In this document: piece after piece, positions 35,528-44,495 of the stretch
Layout of the letters: every line of letters starts with the position of its first letter
Numbering within the stretch: position 1 is the first letter of the stretch
Assembly: GCF_017983445.1 (NCBI RefSeq)
Contig: NZ_JAGOBJ010000004.1
Location: 186,001 to 250,000 of the forward strand
Direction of reading: 5' to 3'
Source: Halomonas sp.
GTDB lineage: Bacteria; Pseudomonadota; Gammaproteobacteria; Pseudomonadales; Halomonadaceae
DNA: 64,000 nucleotides
The notes under the pieces: generated by a model
The model's input: only the letters and a program-made list of their open reading frames with translations
Told to the model about the DNA's origin: nothing
Databases searched by the model: none
Translations under genes and position numbers: made by a program

Positions 35528-36526
35528 TTAAAGCGCGTTGACGGTAGTTTTCTCGTGCTCGTGATTGGTTGGCATACGTAGCGTATTGCGTAGGGGGCGG
35601 CCAAAATCGTCAAGCGTAATCTCGAAACGGTCGCCATCGCGGGTTTGGATCTGGTCGGCAAAGCTAAGAGTAGCGGTGCCGAAGAAGTGAACGTGGACAT
35701 CGCCCGGGCGGCGAAAGCCTGCGTATTTGAAGTGGTGGTGCTCCAGGTTGGCGAGGCTGTGGGCCATATTGGCCTCGCCGGTTAAAAACGGTTTTTCCCA
35801 CAGCGTCTGGCCATCGCGCACAATGCGGCTGGTGCCTTCAAGGTGAGCGGGAAGCTCACCGATCAGCAGTTCAGGCCCGATACTGCACGCGCGCAGTTTG
35901 GAGTGCGCCAGCCACAGGTAGTTGAAGCGCTCGGTAACGTGGTCGGAAAATTCGTTACCCACGGTGTAACCGATCCGCCACGGCGTGCCGTCATCAGCGA
36001 CGATATAGAGCCCGGCAAGTTCGGGCTCTTCACCGGCATCCTGGGCAAACGCGGGAGAGGGCAATGCCGCTTCCGGCGCGACGATGCAGTCGCCATCGCC
36101 TTTATAGAACCACTCCGGCTGTGACCCCTCGGCGTTATCAGCGGGCTTTCCGCCTTCAACGCCGAGCTTGAACATGCGCATGGAGTCAGTCAGCTCCTCT
36201 TCCGCTACCTGAGTTTTAGCGTGCATGGCGGAACGTGTATCGGCGCTGCCCAAGTGGGTGAGGCCGGTGCCGGTTACCAGGCAGTGGGCAGGGTCGGGGT
36301 GAGTGAGCGGCGGTAGCAGGCGCTGTTCGTCGATTAATGCCTGGTAATCAACCTGAGCGTCGCCGAGTCGCGATTTAATGGCTTGCTCAAGCGATTCCCC
36401 TGCGGCGATAGCCGCTTTGGCTAACGCATAGGTGCCGCCGTCGATCGTGATGGGGCGTACGGTCTGGGTATCCTCCACCAGAGCGACCCGGACATGGTTC
36501 TGGTCGAGGTACTGAATCAAGCGCAT
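35528..36526 (-). CDS. GguC/AraD1-family protein (probable 2-keto-3-deoxypentonate dehydratase)
   Basis: 332 residues of the FAH superfamily GguC/AraD1 group: [82 protein letters not shown]. In oxidative arabinose pathways this family is linked to conversion of L-2-keto-3-deoxyarabonate to 2-oxoglutarate semialdehyde; the adjacent semialdehyde dehydrogenase fits that step. AAGGA precedes ATG 36526. The chemistry is inferred from family and context. Confidence 0.82.
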   Translation of the reverse strand: MRLIQYLDQNHVRVALVEDTQTVRPITIDGGTYALAKAAIAAGESLEQAIKSRLGDAQVDYQALIDEQRLLPPLTHPDPAHCLVTGTGLTHLGSADTRSAMHAKTQVAEEELTDSMRMFKLGVEGGKPADNAEGSQPEWFYKGDGDCIVAPEAALPSPAFAQDAGEEPELAGLYIVADDGTPWRIGYTVGNEFSDHVTERFNYLWLAHSKLRACSIGPELLIGELPAHLEGTSRIVRDGQTLWEKPFLTGEANMAHSLANLEHHHFKYAGFRRPGDVHVHFFGTATLSFADQIQTRDGDRFEITLDDFGRPLRNTLRMPTNHEHEKTTVNAL

Positions 36527-36551
36527 ATATGATGTCCTTCTATAATGTCGA

Positions 36552-37835
36552 TTAGTTGCCGCGCACCGCGGTGAGATCAGGCAGCCACGTCACAATGCCG
36601 GGGAAGGCAATCAAGATAACCAGTACCACCAGCAAGGCGGCGTAGTAGGGCAGCATGGCCTTAACGAGTTGCTCCATAGATACCTTGCCGACTCCGCACC
36701 CAACGTAGAGGCAGGTGCCTACTGGCGGCGTCAAAAGACCGATACCCAGTACAAAAGACATCAATACACCAAAGTAAACCGGATCGACGCCTACCGATGT
36801 AACGATAGGTGTTAGCATCGGCGCCATGATCACCATCGCAGGGGTTAAATCCATCACGAACCCCACCAGCAGTAATAAGCCCGCAACGATTAACAGCAAC
36901 AGAAAGGGATCTTGAGTAATGGATTGGACCTGGGTTACCAATGTTTGCGGCACCATGTTGATGGTTAAAAACCAGGCAATCACGGTGGCAAATGCTAATA
37001 ACAGCAATACCATGCCGGTCAAACGAGCGGTCCGGATCAGCATCCCCCATAGTTCGGTAATCTGGAATTCGCGATAAACCACTAGCGAGATAAACAGCGA
37101 ATAGAGTAGTGCGGCAACAGCAGCTTCTGTAGCGGTAAATACACCACCAATAATTCCACCAATAACGATTACCGGTAGCACTAGTGCAAGCCAGGCCGCT
37201 TTGAATGCTTGCCATAGGACATCAAAACGGAACTTGCGGGTCTGACCGGCGTGGCCGATGGTGGCCATAATGAAGGTGGTGACCATAAGACCGAAACCGA
37301 TCAATATGCCTGGCACGATACCGGCGATAAACAGACGACTGATAGAGGTTTCGGTCACGATACCAAAGAGGATCAATGGAATGGATGGCGGAATAATAAT
37401 GCCGATAACGGACGAGACGGTATTGATCGCCGTGGCCTGCGGGGCGGTATAACCCTGTTTGGTCATGGAGGGAATCATCATCGCGCCAGTCGCGGCAGTA
37501 TCTGCCACGGCTGACCCGCTGATGCCGCCAAAGAACATTGATCCGGTAATCGCTACCTGGCCCAGTCCACCACGCACGAAGCCTACCAGGGCTCCAGCAA
37601 GATCCATCAGGCGTCGTGCAATACCGCCATTGCTCATCACTTCACCCACCAGAATGAAGAACGGTATCGCTAGAAGAGGAAAGCTATTAACGCCGCGAAT
37701 CGACTGTTCAATCATGATGGACAGGGGGATGTCAGAGAGCAGTGCCATTACCACGGCAGCTATTCCAAGGCCAAAGGCAATAGGAAGTCCTAATGCCAGC
37801 GAGGCGAATAGAATGCCTAGAAATATCCATAGCAT
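36552..37835 (-). CDS. dctM: TRAP transporter large permease (DctM family)
   Basis: 427 residues with about 11-12 membrane segments. Motifs FFILVGEVMSNGGIARR, GGISGSAVADTAATGAMMIPSMTKQGY, GIIIPPSIPLILFG and FTATEAAVAALLYS are standard. It starts a few bases after the dctQ stop and is followed by the GguC/AraD1 gene in the same operon. Confidence 0.92.
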   Translation of the reverse strand: MLWIFLGILFASLALGLPIAFGLGIAAVVMALLSDIPLSIMIEQSIRGVNSFPLLAIPFFILVGEVMSNGGIARRLMDLAGALVGFVRGGLGQVAITGSMFFGGISGSAVADTAATGAMMIPSMTKQGYTAPQATAINTVSSVIGIIIPPSIPLILFGIVTETSISRLFIAGIVPGILIGFGLMVTTFIMATIGHAGQTRKFRFDVLWQAFKAAWLALVLPVIVIGGIIGGVFTATEAAVAALLYSLFISLVVYREFQITELWGMLIRTARLTGMVLLLLAFATVIAWFLTINMVPQTLVTQVQSITQDPFLLLLIVAGLLLLVGFVMDLTPAMVIMAPMLTPIVTSVGVDPVYFGVLMSFVLGIGLLTPPVGTCLYVGCGVGKVSMEQLVKAMLPYYAALLVVLVILIAFPGIVTWLPDLTAVRGN

Positions 37836-37838
37836 GGT

Positions 37839-38432
37839 TTAGCTACCCCGTTTATCAGGAGGAATGATGCTAGGCGAACGTATTTGCAGAATGCTCTGCC
37901 AAGCTCGCCAGATGGCCACTGCGGCAATAAAGGTAGCGCAGAGTGTCAGTGATACATTGACGATATTCCATGGTACGCCAAGAATCGCTGTGCGCCCTGA
38001 GGCACGCGACATCACCAGAAAACCGCCCCAGATAATTACTCCCATCAAGGCAGTGATCATCAAGTGTTGGAATAAGTACAGCATATGGGCAGCACGTGGT
38101 TTCAGTTTACGAACCAGGATATCGACGGCGATGTGCTCATAGCGGGCGAAAGCTGCAGCCGCACCCAGAAAAATCAGCCAGATAAACAGCATGCGTGCCA
38201 GTTCATCGGCCCAGGGCAACGAATGGTTTAGTACGGCCCGGCCCACCACGTTGGCAGATACTGAAATAATGAGCGCTACCAGTAGAGCAGCAATCGTGTG
38301 CTCCATCGCCAGTGTCAGCCAACGAAACAATGCAGGACCGCGGCGCTGTTCGGTATCGATCTCCAGCGGCTCGCGCTGAGGGTCGTCGAAGAAGGCCGCG
38401 GTATCCGGAATAGGAGTATCAGGTGTGTCCAT
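37839..38432 (-). CDS. dctQ: TRAP transporter small permease (DctQ family)
   Basis: 197 residues: an acidic N-terminal tail of about 35 residues, then four membrane segments; NHSLPWADELARMLFIWLIFLGAA is the DctQ signature region. ATG 38432 chosen because GGAGAG lies just upstream; the frame extends to 38486 across the stem-loop without support. Confidence 0.87.
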   Translation of the reverse strand: MDTPDTPIPDTAAFFDDPQREPLEIDTEQRRGPALFRWLTLAMEHTIAALLVALIISVSANVVGRAVLNHSLPWADELARMLFIWLIFLGAAAAFARYEHIAVDILVRKLKPRAAHMLYLFQHLMITALMGVIIWGGFLVMSRASGRTAILGVPWNIVNVSLTLCATFIAAVAIWRAWQSILQIRSPSIIPPDKRGS

Positions 38433-38458
38433 GAGCTCTCCGAAAAGACAGGTAACAG

Positions 38459-38488
38459 CCATGCAAGAGGCGTTGGCCTCTTGCATGG
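38459..38488 (-). promoter_or_regulatory. Stem-loop between dctP and dctQ
   Basis: Perfect 13-bp stem (38459-38471 with 38476-38488) and a 4-base loop; no U run on the minus strand, so more likely an mRNA-stability element than a full terminator. The strongest of the post-receptor stem-loops here. Confidence 0.7.
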
Positions 38489-38538
38489 TCTAGTCGTGGA
38501 AAATGCGCACGAGAGCAATCCGAAGTATCAGCGGATAC

Positions 38539-39615
38539 CTATTGGGCTGCTGTCGATCCGGCGAGCCGTTGGAACTCTGCCACCAGGTCTTCACCAATGC
38601 GCGGGGCCCACTCGTCATAAACGGGCTGCACGGCTTCCTGGAAAGCAGCTATCTGCTCGTCATCAAGGCGAGTGATTTGCATGCCACGTTCTTCAAGCTG
38701 GTCGCGTGCCCAATCGTCGTATTCGGATGAGAGTTGGATTTCATAATCGGCGGCTTGCATGGCAGCCTCCTGAACCAGTTCCTGGTACTCAGGGTCGAGT
38801 CGATCCCAGGTGCGCTGAGACATCATCTTGATAAAGGGGGTATAAACATGGCGTGTTTCTGAACCGTAGTCCTGCACTTCATAGAAATTGGACGTCAGGA
38901 TGGTACTCCAAGGGTTTTCCTGGCCATCGACAACGCCTTGCTCCATGGCTGAGAACAGCTCACCAAATGCCATGGGCGTCGGGTTGGCACCTAATGCTTG
39001 CCAGATAGCCAGGTGAACGGGGTTTTCCATGGTCCGTACGGAAAGACCGCGAACGTCCAAACCGGCCACATCTTCCGGCAATGAGACTTCGCGTGCGCTA
39101 TTGGAAAGCTGCCGGAAGCCGTTTTCAGCAAAGGCCAGTGCCTTGATGCCAGTGCCGTCAAATGCGTCGAGCATCTCTTGAGCGGCATCGCTACGCATGG
39201 CCTCGATGGCAGCCTCACGAGTAGGGAGCAGGAAAGGCAGATCGAAAACGGCAAGCTCCTCAACGTACCCGGTAGCAGGGGAGGAGGATGGGTAGGTCAT
39301 GTCCAGCGTGCCGGTCTGGAGCATTTCCATCATTTGCACGTCATCACCGAGCTGGCTGTTGGGGAATATACTGACGCTGATTCTTCCTTCGCTGCGCTGA
39401 TCAAGAATATCCGCAAAGTACTTACTGGAAATATACTGAGGCGAGCTTTCGGCAAGGCCAAGCCCCATGCGTAGGGTCACGCTGCCATGATCGCCTACAA
39501 CGCCGCCTTCGATCTCGGGCGGGTCAGAAAGGTCGGGCGTTTGTGCGTATGCCATGCCTGAGCTGAGCAGCGTAGCACCGGTTATTAACAGGGTGCGCTT
39601 CCAAAGATAATGCAT
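38539..39615 (-). CDS. dctP: TRAP transporter periplasmic receptor (DctP family)
   Basis: 358 residues with a signal peptide of about 24 residues (ending ...SSGMAYA). ISVFPNSQLGDDVQMMEMLQTGTLDM, VAGLDVRGLSVRTMENP and MEQGVVDGQENPWSTI are DctP features; the usual substrate Arg of the GLKxRxP strand is in VRGLSVR. ATG 39615 is about eight bases after GGAGAG. First gene of the operon dctPQM - GguC/AraD1 - semialdehyde dehydrogenase, divergent from xylD. Likely cargo: a pentonate such as xylonate or arabinonate. Confidence 0.88.
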   Translation of the reverse strand: MHYLWKRTLLITGATLLSSGMAYAQTPDLSDPPEIEGGVVGDHGSVTLRMGLGLAESSPQYISSKYFADILDQRSEGRISVSIFPNSQLGDDVQMMEMLQTGTLDMTYPSSSPATGYVEELAVFDLPFLLPTREAAIEAMRSDAAQEMLDAFDGTGIKALAFAENGFRQLSNSAREVSLPEDVAGLDVRGLSVRTMENPVHLAIWQALGANPTPMAFGELFSAMEQGVVDGQENPWSTILTSNFYEVQDYGSETRHVYTPFIKMMSQRTWDRLDPEYQELVQEAAMQAADYEIQLSSEYDDWARDQLEERGMQITRLDDEQIAAFQEAVQPVYDEWAPRIGEDLVAEFQRLAGSTAAQ

Positions 39616-39756
39616 TGTTATCACTCTCCTGGCGTACTGCAGGCTGCTTCGCGAAGAACGTCTTGCAAGCGAGCTGCAATGTGGTTGTTGTTATGTGTGT
39701 GCGGCACTTCTCTAGTAGGGTAGCACCGTAGCCCTGGACTGAATGTCTAACGTTTT

Positions 39757-39785
39757 GAGCATATGTTCAACATATACTTTTGTAT
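39757..39785. promoter_or_regulatory. Palindromic sites in the dctP / xylD divergent region
   Basis: The 322-base gap 39616-39937 separates two divergent operons. It holds GAGCATATGTTC (39757-39768, palindrome with one mismatched pair) and ATACTTTTGTAT (39774-39785, 4-bp arms). These are candidate binding sites for the GntR regulator encoded at 42718-43488. No confident -35/-10 pair could be set. Confidence 0.35.
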
Positions 39786-39855
39786 GTATCGACGGCGATG
39801 TGAAGAACGCGTACCGTCATGGCGACCCCCTCCTTATGTTTTAAAGGAGATTATT

Positions 39856-39903
39856 TTGAGAACGTTGGTAAGGCCGGTTGAGTGGCTTAGGCACGCCTAC
39901 TGA
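39856..39903 (+). CDS. Putative 15-residue leader peptide upstream of xylD
   Basis: TTG start preceded six bases upstream by a strong AAAGGAGA ribosome-binding sequence (39843-39850); the frame reads MRTLVRPVEWLRHAY and stops with TGA at 39901. Its last codons overlap the 5' arm of the hairpin that ends at the xylD ribosome-binding site. A role as a translated leader is inferred from this layout; chance is possible because the start is TTG and the frame is short. Confidence 0.35.
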   Translation: MRTLVRPVEWLRHAY

Positions 39904-39927
39904 CGTTTTACCTTTACTTTAGGCGTG
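39892..39927 (+). promoter_or_regulatory. Hairpin ending at the xylD ribosome-binding site
   Basis: 8-bp perfect stem CACGCCTA (39892-39899) / TAGGCGTG (39920-39927) with a 20-base loop. The 3' arm's last base is the first G of the xylD GGAG (39927-39930), so pairing should reduce initiation. Ribosomes finishing the leader frame would open the 5' arm. Confidence 0.45.
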
Positions 39928-39937
39928 GAGCGTAGCC

Positions 39938-41740
39938 ATGGCCAACCCTCATCGAATAACCCCTGAGCAGTTGCGTTCACGTTACTGGTTCGATAACCCT
40001 GACCACCCCGGCACCACGGCACTTTGCGTTGAGCGCTATCTTAATTACGGCATTACGCTAGATGAGTTGACGAGCGGAAAACCGATCATCGGTATCTGCC
40101 AGTCGGGGTCTGATTTAACCCCATGCAACCGTCACCATATTGATCTGGTCAAGCGGGTTAAAGACGGCATTCGCGCGGCGGGTGGCGTGCCGTTCGAATT
40201 CCCCATGCATCCTATTCATGAGAATGTGCGTCGGCCGACCGCGGCGCTGGATCGCAACCTTGCCTACCTGGGGCTGGTGGAAGTGCTCCATGGCTATCCG
40301 TTGGACGGCGTAGTGCTAACCACGGGCTGTGACAAGACTACTCCCGCTGCGCTGATGGCTGCGGCTACGGTGAATATCCCCGCGATTGTGCTGTCCGGTG
40401 GGCCGATGCTCAACGGCTGGCGGGGCGCCGAGCGGGTGGGCTCGGGCACGATTATCTGGGAGCTGCGCAAGCGCCTGGCAGCGGGCGATATCGATTATGC
40501 AGAGTTTCTTTCCCGCGCCAGCGACTCAGCGCCTTCAATTGGTCACTGCAATACCATGGGCACGGCCTCCACCATGAACTCCATGGCCGAAGTATTGGGC
40601 ATGAGTCTGCCGGGCTCGGCAGTAATTCCTGCGCCTTATAAAGAGCGTGCGATGGTGGCTTATGACACCGGCGTGCGAATCGTCGATATGGTGTGGGAAG
40701 ACCTGCGCCCGCTGGATATTCTGACCCGCGAAGCATTCGAGAACGCCATTGTGGCCTGTTCGGCGCTGGGTGGCTCATCCAATGCGCCGGTTCATATCAA
40801 CGCTATCGCCCGCCATGCAGGCGTTGAGCTTAATAACGATGACTGGCAGCGCCTGGGCCACGAGATTCCGCTGCTGGCCAATGTAATGCCCGCGGGTGCT
40901 TTTCTATGTGAAGAGTTTTACCGCGCAGGGGGCGTGCCCGCGATCCTCCATGAGCTACAGGGGGCTGGTAAACTGCACGGCGATGCATTGACGGTGAATG
41001 GTCGCTCTCTGGGCGATAATCTGCAGGGCCGTGAGACCCAGGATCCTGACGTGATCTGTCGCTACGCCGATCCGCTGGTGGCACATGCAGGCTTTCTCAA
41101 TCTCAAGGGTAACCTGTTCGACTCCGCGTTGATGAAAACCAGCGTTATCTCAAGCGATTTCCGTGAGCGCTTTTTGAATGACCCAAGCGACCCTGAAGCC
41201 TTTGAAGGCAAGGCGGTGGTATTTGATGGCTCGGAAGATTATCACGCCCGTATCAACGATCCGGCGCTGGATATCGACGCCCGCACTATTCTCGTGATGC
41301 GTGGTGCTGGCCCGGTAGGACATCCCGGCGGCGCCGAAGTGGTCAATATGCAGCCGCCCGAAGCGTTGATCAAACAGGGGATCGAGTCGCTGCCCTGCCT
41401 GGGTGATGGGCGTCAGTCGGGCACTTCCGGCTCGCCGTCAATTCTCAACGCGTCCCCAGAAGCGGCCACCGGGGGCGGGCTAGCGCTGCTTGAAAGTGGT
41501 GACCGGTTGCGGGTTGATCTCAAGCGCGGCGAGGTACAGCTGTTGATTGACACCAGTGAGCTGGAAGCACGCCGCGAGCGTCTGGCCGAGCAGGGCGGCT
41601 ACCGTTATCCAGGCCACCAGACGCCTTGGCAAGAGATTCAGCGCAGCATGGTCGAGCCGCTGGATCGCGGTATGACGTTAGAATCGGCGACCAAGTACCG
41701 CGATGTGGCCCGCCAGCATCCGCCCAGAGACAATCACTAG
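39938..41740 (+). CDS. xylD: D-xylonate dehydratase (IlvD/Edd family)
   Basis: 600 residues. Iron-sulfur Cys ligands C63 ([11 protein letters not shown]), C131 ([10 protein letters not shown]) and C204 ([11 protein letters not shown]). The wording [28 protein letters not shown] and [39 protein letters not shown] is very like Caulobacter XylD and E. coli YagF/YjhG-type xylonate dehydratases. It makes 2-keto-3-deoxy-D-xylonate. GGAG lies seven bases before ATG. First gene of the operon xylD - EamA - GntR - sugar 1-dehydrogenase. Confidence 0.88.
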   Translation: MANPHRITPEQLRSRYWFDNPDHPGTTALCVERYLNYGITLDELTSGKPIIGICQSGSDLTPCNRHHIDLVKRVKDGIRAAGGVPFEFPMHPIHENVRRPTAALDRNLAYLGLVEVLHGYPLDGVVLTTGCDKTTPAALMAAATVNIPAIVLSGGPMLNGWRGAERVGSGTIIWELRKRLAAGDIDYAEFLSRASDSAPSIGHCNTMGTASTMNSMAEVLGMSLPGSAVIPAPYKERAMVAYDTGVRIVDMVWEDLRPLDILTREAFENAIVACSALGGSSNAPVHINAIARHAGVELNNDDWQRLGHEIPLLANVMPAGAFLCEEFYRAGGVPAILHELQGAGKLHGDALTVNGRSLGDNLQGRETQDPDVICRYADPLVAHAGFLNLKGNLFDSALMKTSVISSDFRERFLNDPSDPEAFEGKAVVFDGSEDYHARINDPALDIDARTILVMRGAGPVGHPGGAEVVNMQPPEALIKQGIESLPCLGDGRQSGTSGSPSILNASPEAATGGGLALLESGDRLRVDLKRGEVQLLIDTSELEARRERLAEQGGYRYPGHQTPWQEIQRSMVEPLDRGMTLESATKYRDVARQHPPRDNH

Positions 41741-41741
41741 C

Positions 41742-42686
41742 ATGAGCCGCTTTAGTGCTTTGTCGCATCGCCAGCAGGGGCTGCTGTTGACCGGTGGCGG
41801 CGCGATGATCATGGCGCCGGATGCCTTGCTGATCAAGGTAGCCGATCTGCCCAATGCCGAGATTCTCATGTGGCGCGGTTTCCTCTCCGCGCTGGGGTTT
41901 TTGCTGATCGCCCTAGCGCGCTATGGCCGCGGCACGTTGGCGGCCTATCGCCGCTGTGGCTGGACCGGGATCGCTGTGGCATTGCTGTTCAGCCTGACCA
42001 CCTGCGGTTTTGTGCTGGGTAATCAGTACACCAAGGCAGGCAACGTCTTGATGATACTGGCCAGCGCACCGCTGATCGCCGCAGTGCTCTCCTGGATCAT
42101 TCTCAAGGAGCGTTTGCCCCGACGCACGTGGCTTGCGATCTGTTTATGCATGGCGGGTGTCGCCATGATTGCCTTGGATGACTCGGGCGCAGGCTCCTGG
42201 ATTGGCAACGCTTTCGCCTTGGTGACGGCAACGACCCTGGCGATCAACTTTACCCTCTGCCGTACGCGGCCGGGTGTGGACATGAGCCCCATGCTGGTGT
42301 TCAACGGCCTTATTGTGGGAAGCGTAGCCGGGCTTTTCTGGCTGGCGGGGAGCGAGCCGTCGCTCCCCGCCACGAACCAGCTTGCAGTGGTAGTGCTGCT
42401 TTGTCTGTTCATTGTGCCGTGCGGCGTCACGCTTTTGCAGCGCGGGCCGCTGTATCTGCCTTCGGCTGAAGTGGGCTTGCTGCTGTTGCTGGAAGTCGTG
42501 GTGGGCACGTTGCTGGCCTGGTGGATTCTGGCTGAACAGCCCGCACCGGTTGCCATCGTCGGCGGCGCCCTGGTACTTGGCACGCTAAGCGCTAAAGGCC
42601 TTTATGAACGGCGGCTGGAGCTTAGCCAGCGTGCAGGGCTTAAAACGACGTTGCCCGTCACAGTAGACCGGTCAAATACGTTATGA
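41742..42686 (+). CDS. EamA/DMT-family membrane transporter
   Basis: 314 residues with about ten membrane segments in two EamA repeats (about 15-140 and 155-290); GNQYTKAGNVLMILASAPLIAAVLSWIILKERLPRRTWLAI and LLLLEVVVGTLLAWWILAEQPAPVAIVGGALVL are the typical repeat ends. ATG 41742 follows the xylD stop by one base, so it is coupled. Cargo unknown; export of a pathway intermediate or uptake of a sugar acid are both possible. Confidence 0.85.
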   Translation: MSRFSALSHRQQGLLLTGGGAMIMAPDALLIKVADLPNAEILMWRGFLSALGFLLIALARYGRGTLAAYRRCGWTGIAVALLFSLTTCGFVLGNQYTKAGNVLMILASAPLIAAVLSWIILKERLPRRTWLAICLCMAGVAMIALDDSGAGSWIGNAFALVTATTLAINFTLCRTRPGVDMSPMLVFNGLIVGSVAGLFWLAGSEPSLPATNQLAVVVLLCLFIVPCGVTLLQRGPLYLPSAEVGLLLLLEVVVGTLLAWWILAEQPAPVAIVGGALVLGTLSAKGLYERRLELSQRAGLKTTLPVTVDRSNTL

Positions 42687-42717
42687 TTGGCTGGAATTGA
42701 AATAGGGCTTTATCGCA

Positions 42718-43488
42718 GTGACATCATCTTTCAGTAAGCCGCCAGCTCGCCCCAGTATCGCTGAATACCTTGCCGAGGAGATCTTCGGCGGGCGCTATCG
42801 TCCCGGCGACTTTGTGCCGCGTGAGCTGGATCTATGCGAACGCTTTGCCATCAACCGCTCGGCGGTGCGCAGCGATCTGCGTCAACTGGTGGAGGCGGGC
42901 ATTATCGAGCGTATCTCAGGCCACGGCTCCAAGGTGCGTGAGTACTCAGAGTGGCACATTCTCGATGTTCAGGTAACCGACTGGCTGACCCGCTATGCCG
43001 CCCCCAACCCCGATATTCAGCGCGAAATCCTTGCGTTTCGCCTGGATGTTGAGCCCTATGTGGCGATGACTGCCGCCAAGCGCGCCAAAGCGCGTGATCT
43101 AGTGGCTATCGAAGAAGCGTTTGAAGGGCTGGGACAGAACCTGCGTAATGCGACCTGCCAGGAGGAGCGGCGCTTACACAGCGAATGTGATATTGCTTTC
43201 CACGAGGCGATCTTCAAAGCGACCCACAATATCGTCTGGGCGCAGCTATCGCATATCCTGCGGCCCTCGATCTACCTGCTGGTCTCGATGTCAAACGAAA
43301 GCGCCTCTGATCCGGAAGAGAGCCTGGAGCGTCATCGCCAGTTGATGGAAAGCATCCGGCTGCGCCGCCCCCGCGAGGCGTTTCTGGCGGCTCAGGCGGT
43401 ACTGGCAGGCACGGCAGAAGCGCTAGGGCTTGAGCATAGCGTCAGCTCATTAGGGCGCAGCGTTGAGCTGCCCCATACTGCTTCCTGA
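42718..43488 (+). CDS. GntR-family regulator, FadR subfamily
   Basis: 256 residues. Winged HTH at about 10-80 (PRELDLCERFAINRSAVRSDLRQLVEAGIIERI) and FCD effector domain (CDIAFHEAIFKATHNIVWAQLSHILRPSIY, with the metal-site His/Asp pattern). Start codon GTG 42718 with a weak AGGG upstream. Third gene of the xylD operon and the best candidate to control xylD and the divergent TRAP operon in response to a sugar acid. Confidence 0.87.
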   Translation: MTSSFSKPPARPSIAEYLAEEIFGGRYRPGDFVPRELDLCERFAINRSAVRSDLRQLVEAGIIERISGHGSKVREYSEWHILDVQVTDWLTRYAAPNPDIQREILAFRLDVEPYVAMTAAKRAKARDLVAIEEAFEGLGQNLRNATCQEERRLHSECDIAFHEAIFKATHNIVWAQLSHILRPSIYLLVSMSNESASDPEESLERHRQLMESIRLRRPREAFLAAQAVLAGTAEALGLEHSVSSLGRSVELPHTAS

Positions 43489-43530
43489 ATCGATTTCCGT
43501 TAAGTTCTAAATGAAAACAAAGGCAAGCAC

Positions 43531-44457
43531 ATGTCTGACTTCAACCTCGGCTTAGTAGGTGTGGGTAAAATCGTTCGCGACCAGCATCTTCCGGCGATAG
43601 CCGCCATCCCGCACTGCCAACTTGTTGCCACGGCGGACCCTTACGCTGCGTTACCGGACGTACCTGCCTATCAAGACCTGGGCGCGATGCTCGATGCCCA
43701 TCCTGAAATAACCGCTGTGGCAATCTGTACGCCGACGCACCTGCGCTACTCACAGGCGCGCCTTGCATTGCTGCGCGGCAAGCACGTGCTGCTGGAGAAG
43801 CCGCCTGGGGCCACACTCAGTGAAGTGGAAAGCTTGATTTCACTGGCTGCCGAGCAGGGCGTTAGCCTGTTTGCCGCCTGGCACTCACGCTTTGCTCCCG
43901 GCGTTGCGCACGCTAGGCAGTGGCTGTCAGAGCGCCGGGTTCAGCACGTCGAGATCGAGTGGAAAGAGGACGTACGGGTATGGCACCCAGGCCAGGCGTG
44001 GATATGGCAACCGGGTGGGATGGGGGTCTTTGATCCAGGTATCAACGCGCTTTCGATCGTCACTACTATTCTTCCTCAGGCGTTTTTCCTGCGCCAGGCG
44101 CGGCTATGGGTGCCGACTAACTGCCAAACCCCGATTGCCGCTGATCTTTCTTTTACCGATCCCGACGGTGCTGAGATTGAGGCGGTTTTCGATTTTCGCC
44201 AAACCGGGCCACAAACCTGGGATATCCACGTTAATACGCATGATGGACAATTGAGCCTGACCCAGGGCGGGCGGCGGCTGCTGATTGACGGCGAGATTAT
44301 CGTGGATGAGGAGGAGCGCGAGTATGCCGGTCTTTATCAACACTTTGTCGAGCTTGTCGCCAGTGGGCGTAGTGACGTGGATGTCGCGCCACTACGCCAA
44401 GTGGCTGATGCGTTTTTATACGGCCACCGTGAGGCGACCGACGCGTTTGTGGAGTGA
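43531..44457 (+). CDS. L-arabinose/D-galactose 1-dehydrogenase (Gfo/Idh/MocA family)
   Basis: 308 residues, almost the length of Azospirillum L-arabinose 1-dehydrogenase. Rossmann motif GVGKIVRDQH (9-19), catalytic Lys K90 in LLEKPPGAT, H118 (AAWHSRF), D168 and N172 (FDPGINAL). The family oxidises L-arabinose and D-galactose with NAD(P) to the lactone. This is the pathway's first step, next to the aldonate dehydratase and the arabinose ABC importer at 59288-62862. A lactonase gene is not seen in the window. Confidence 0.87.
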   Translation: MSDFNLGLVGVGKIVRDQHLPAIAAIPHCQLVATADPYAALPDVPAYQDLGAMLDAHPEITAVAICTPTHLRYSQARLALLRGKHVLLEKPPGATLSEVESLISLAAEQGVSLFAAWHSRFAPGVAHARQWLSERRVQHVEIEWKEDVRVWHPGQAWIWQPGGMGVFDPGINALSIVTTILPQAFFLRQARLWVPTNCQTPIAADLSFTDPDGAEIEAVFDFRQTGPQTWDIHVNTHDGQLSLTQGGRRLLIDGEIIVDEEEREYAGLYQHFVELVASGRSDVDVAPLRQVADAFLYGHREATDAFVE

Positions 44458-44495
44458 ACGCTGCGGCAAGTAAGCCCTGTGATTCAGCTCCATGC

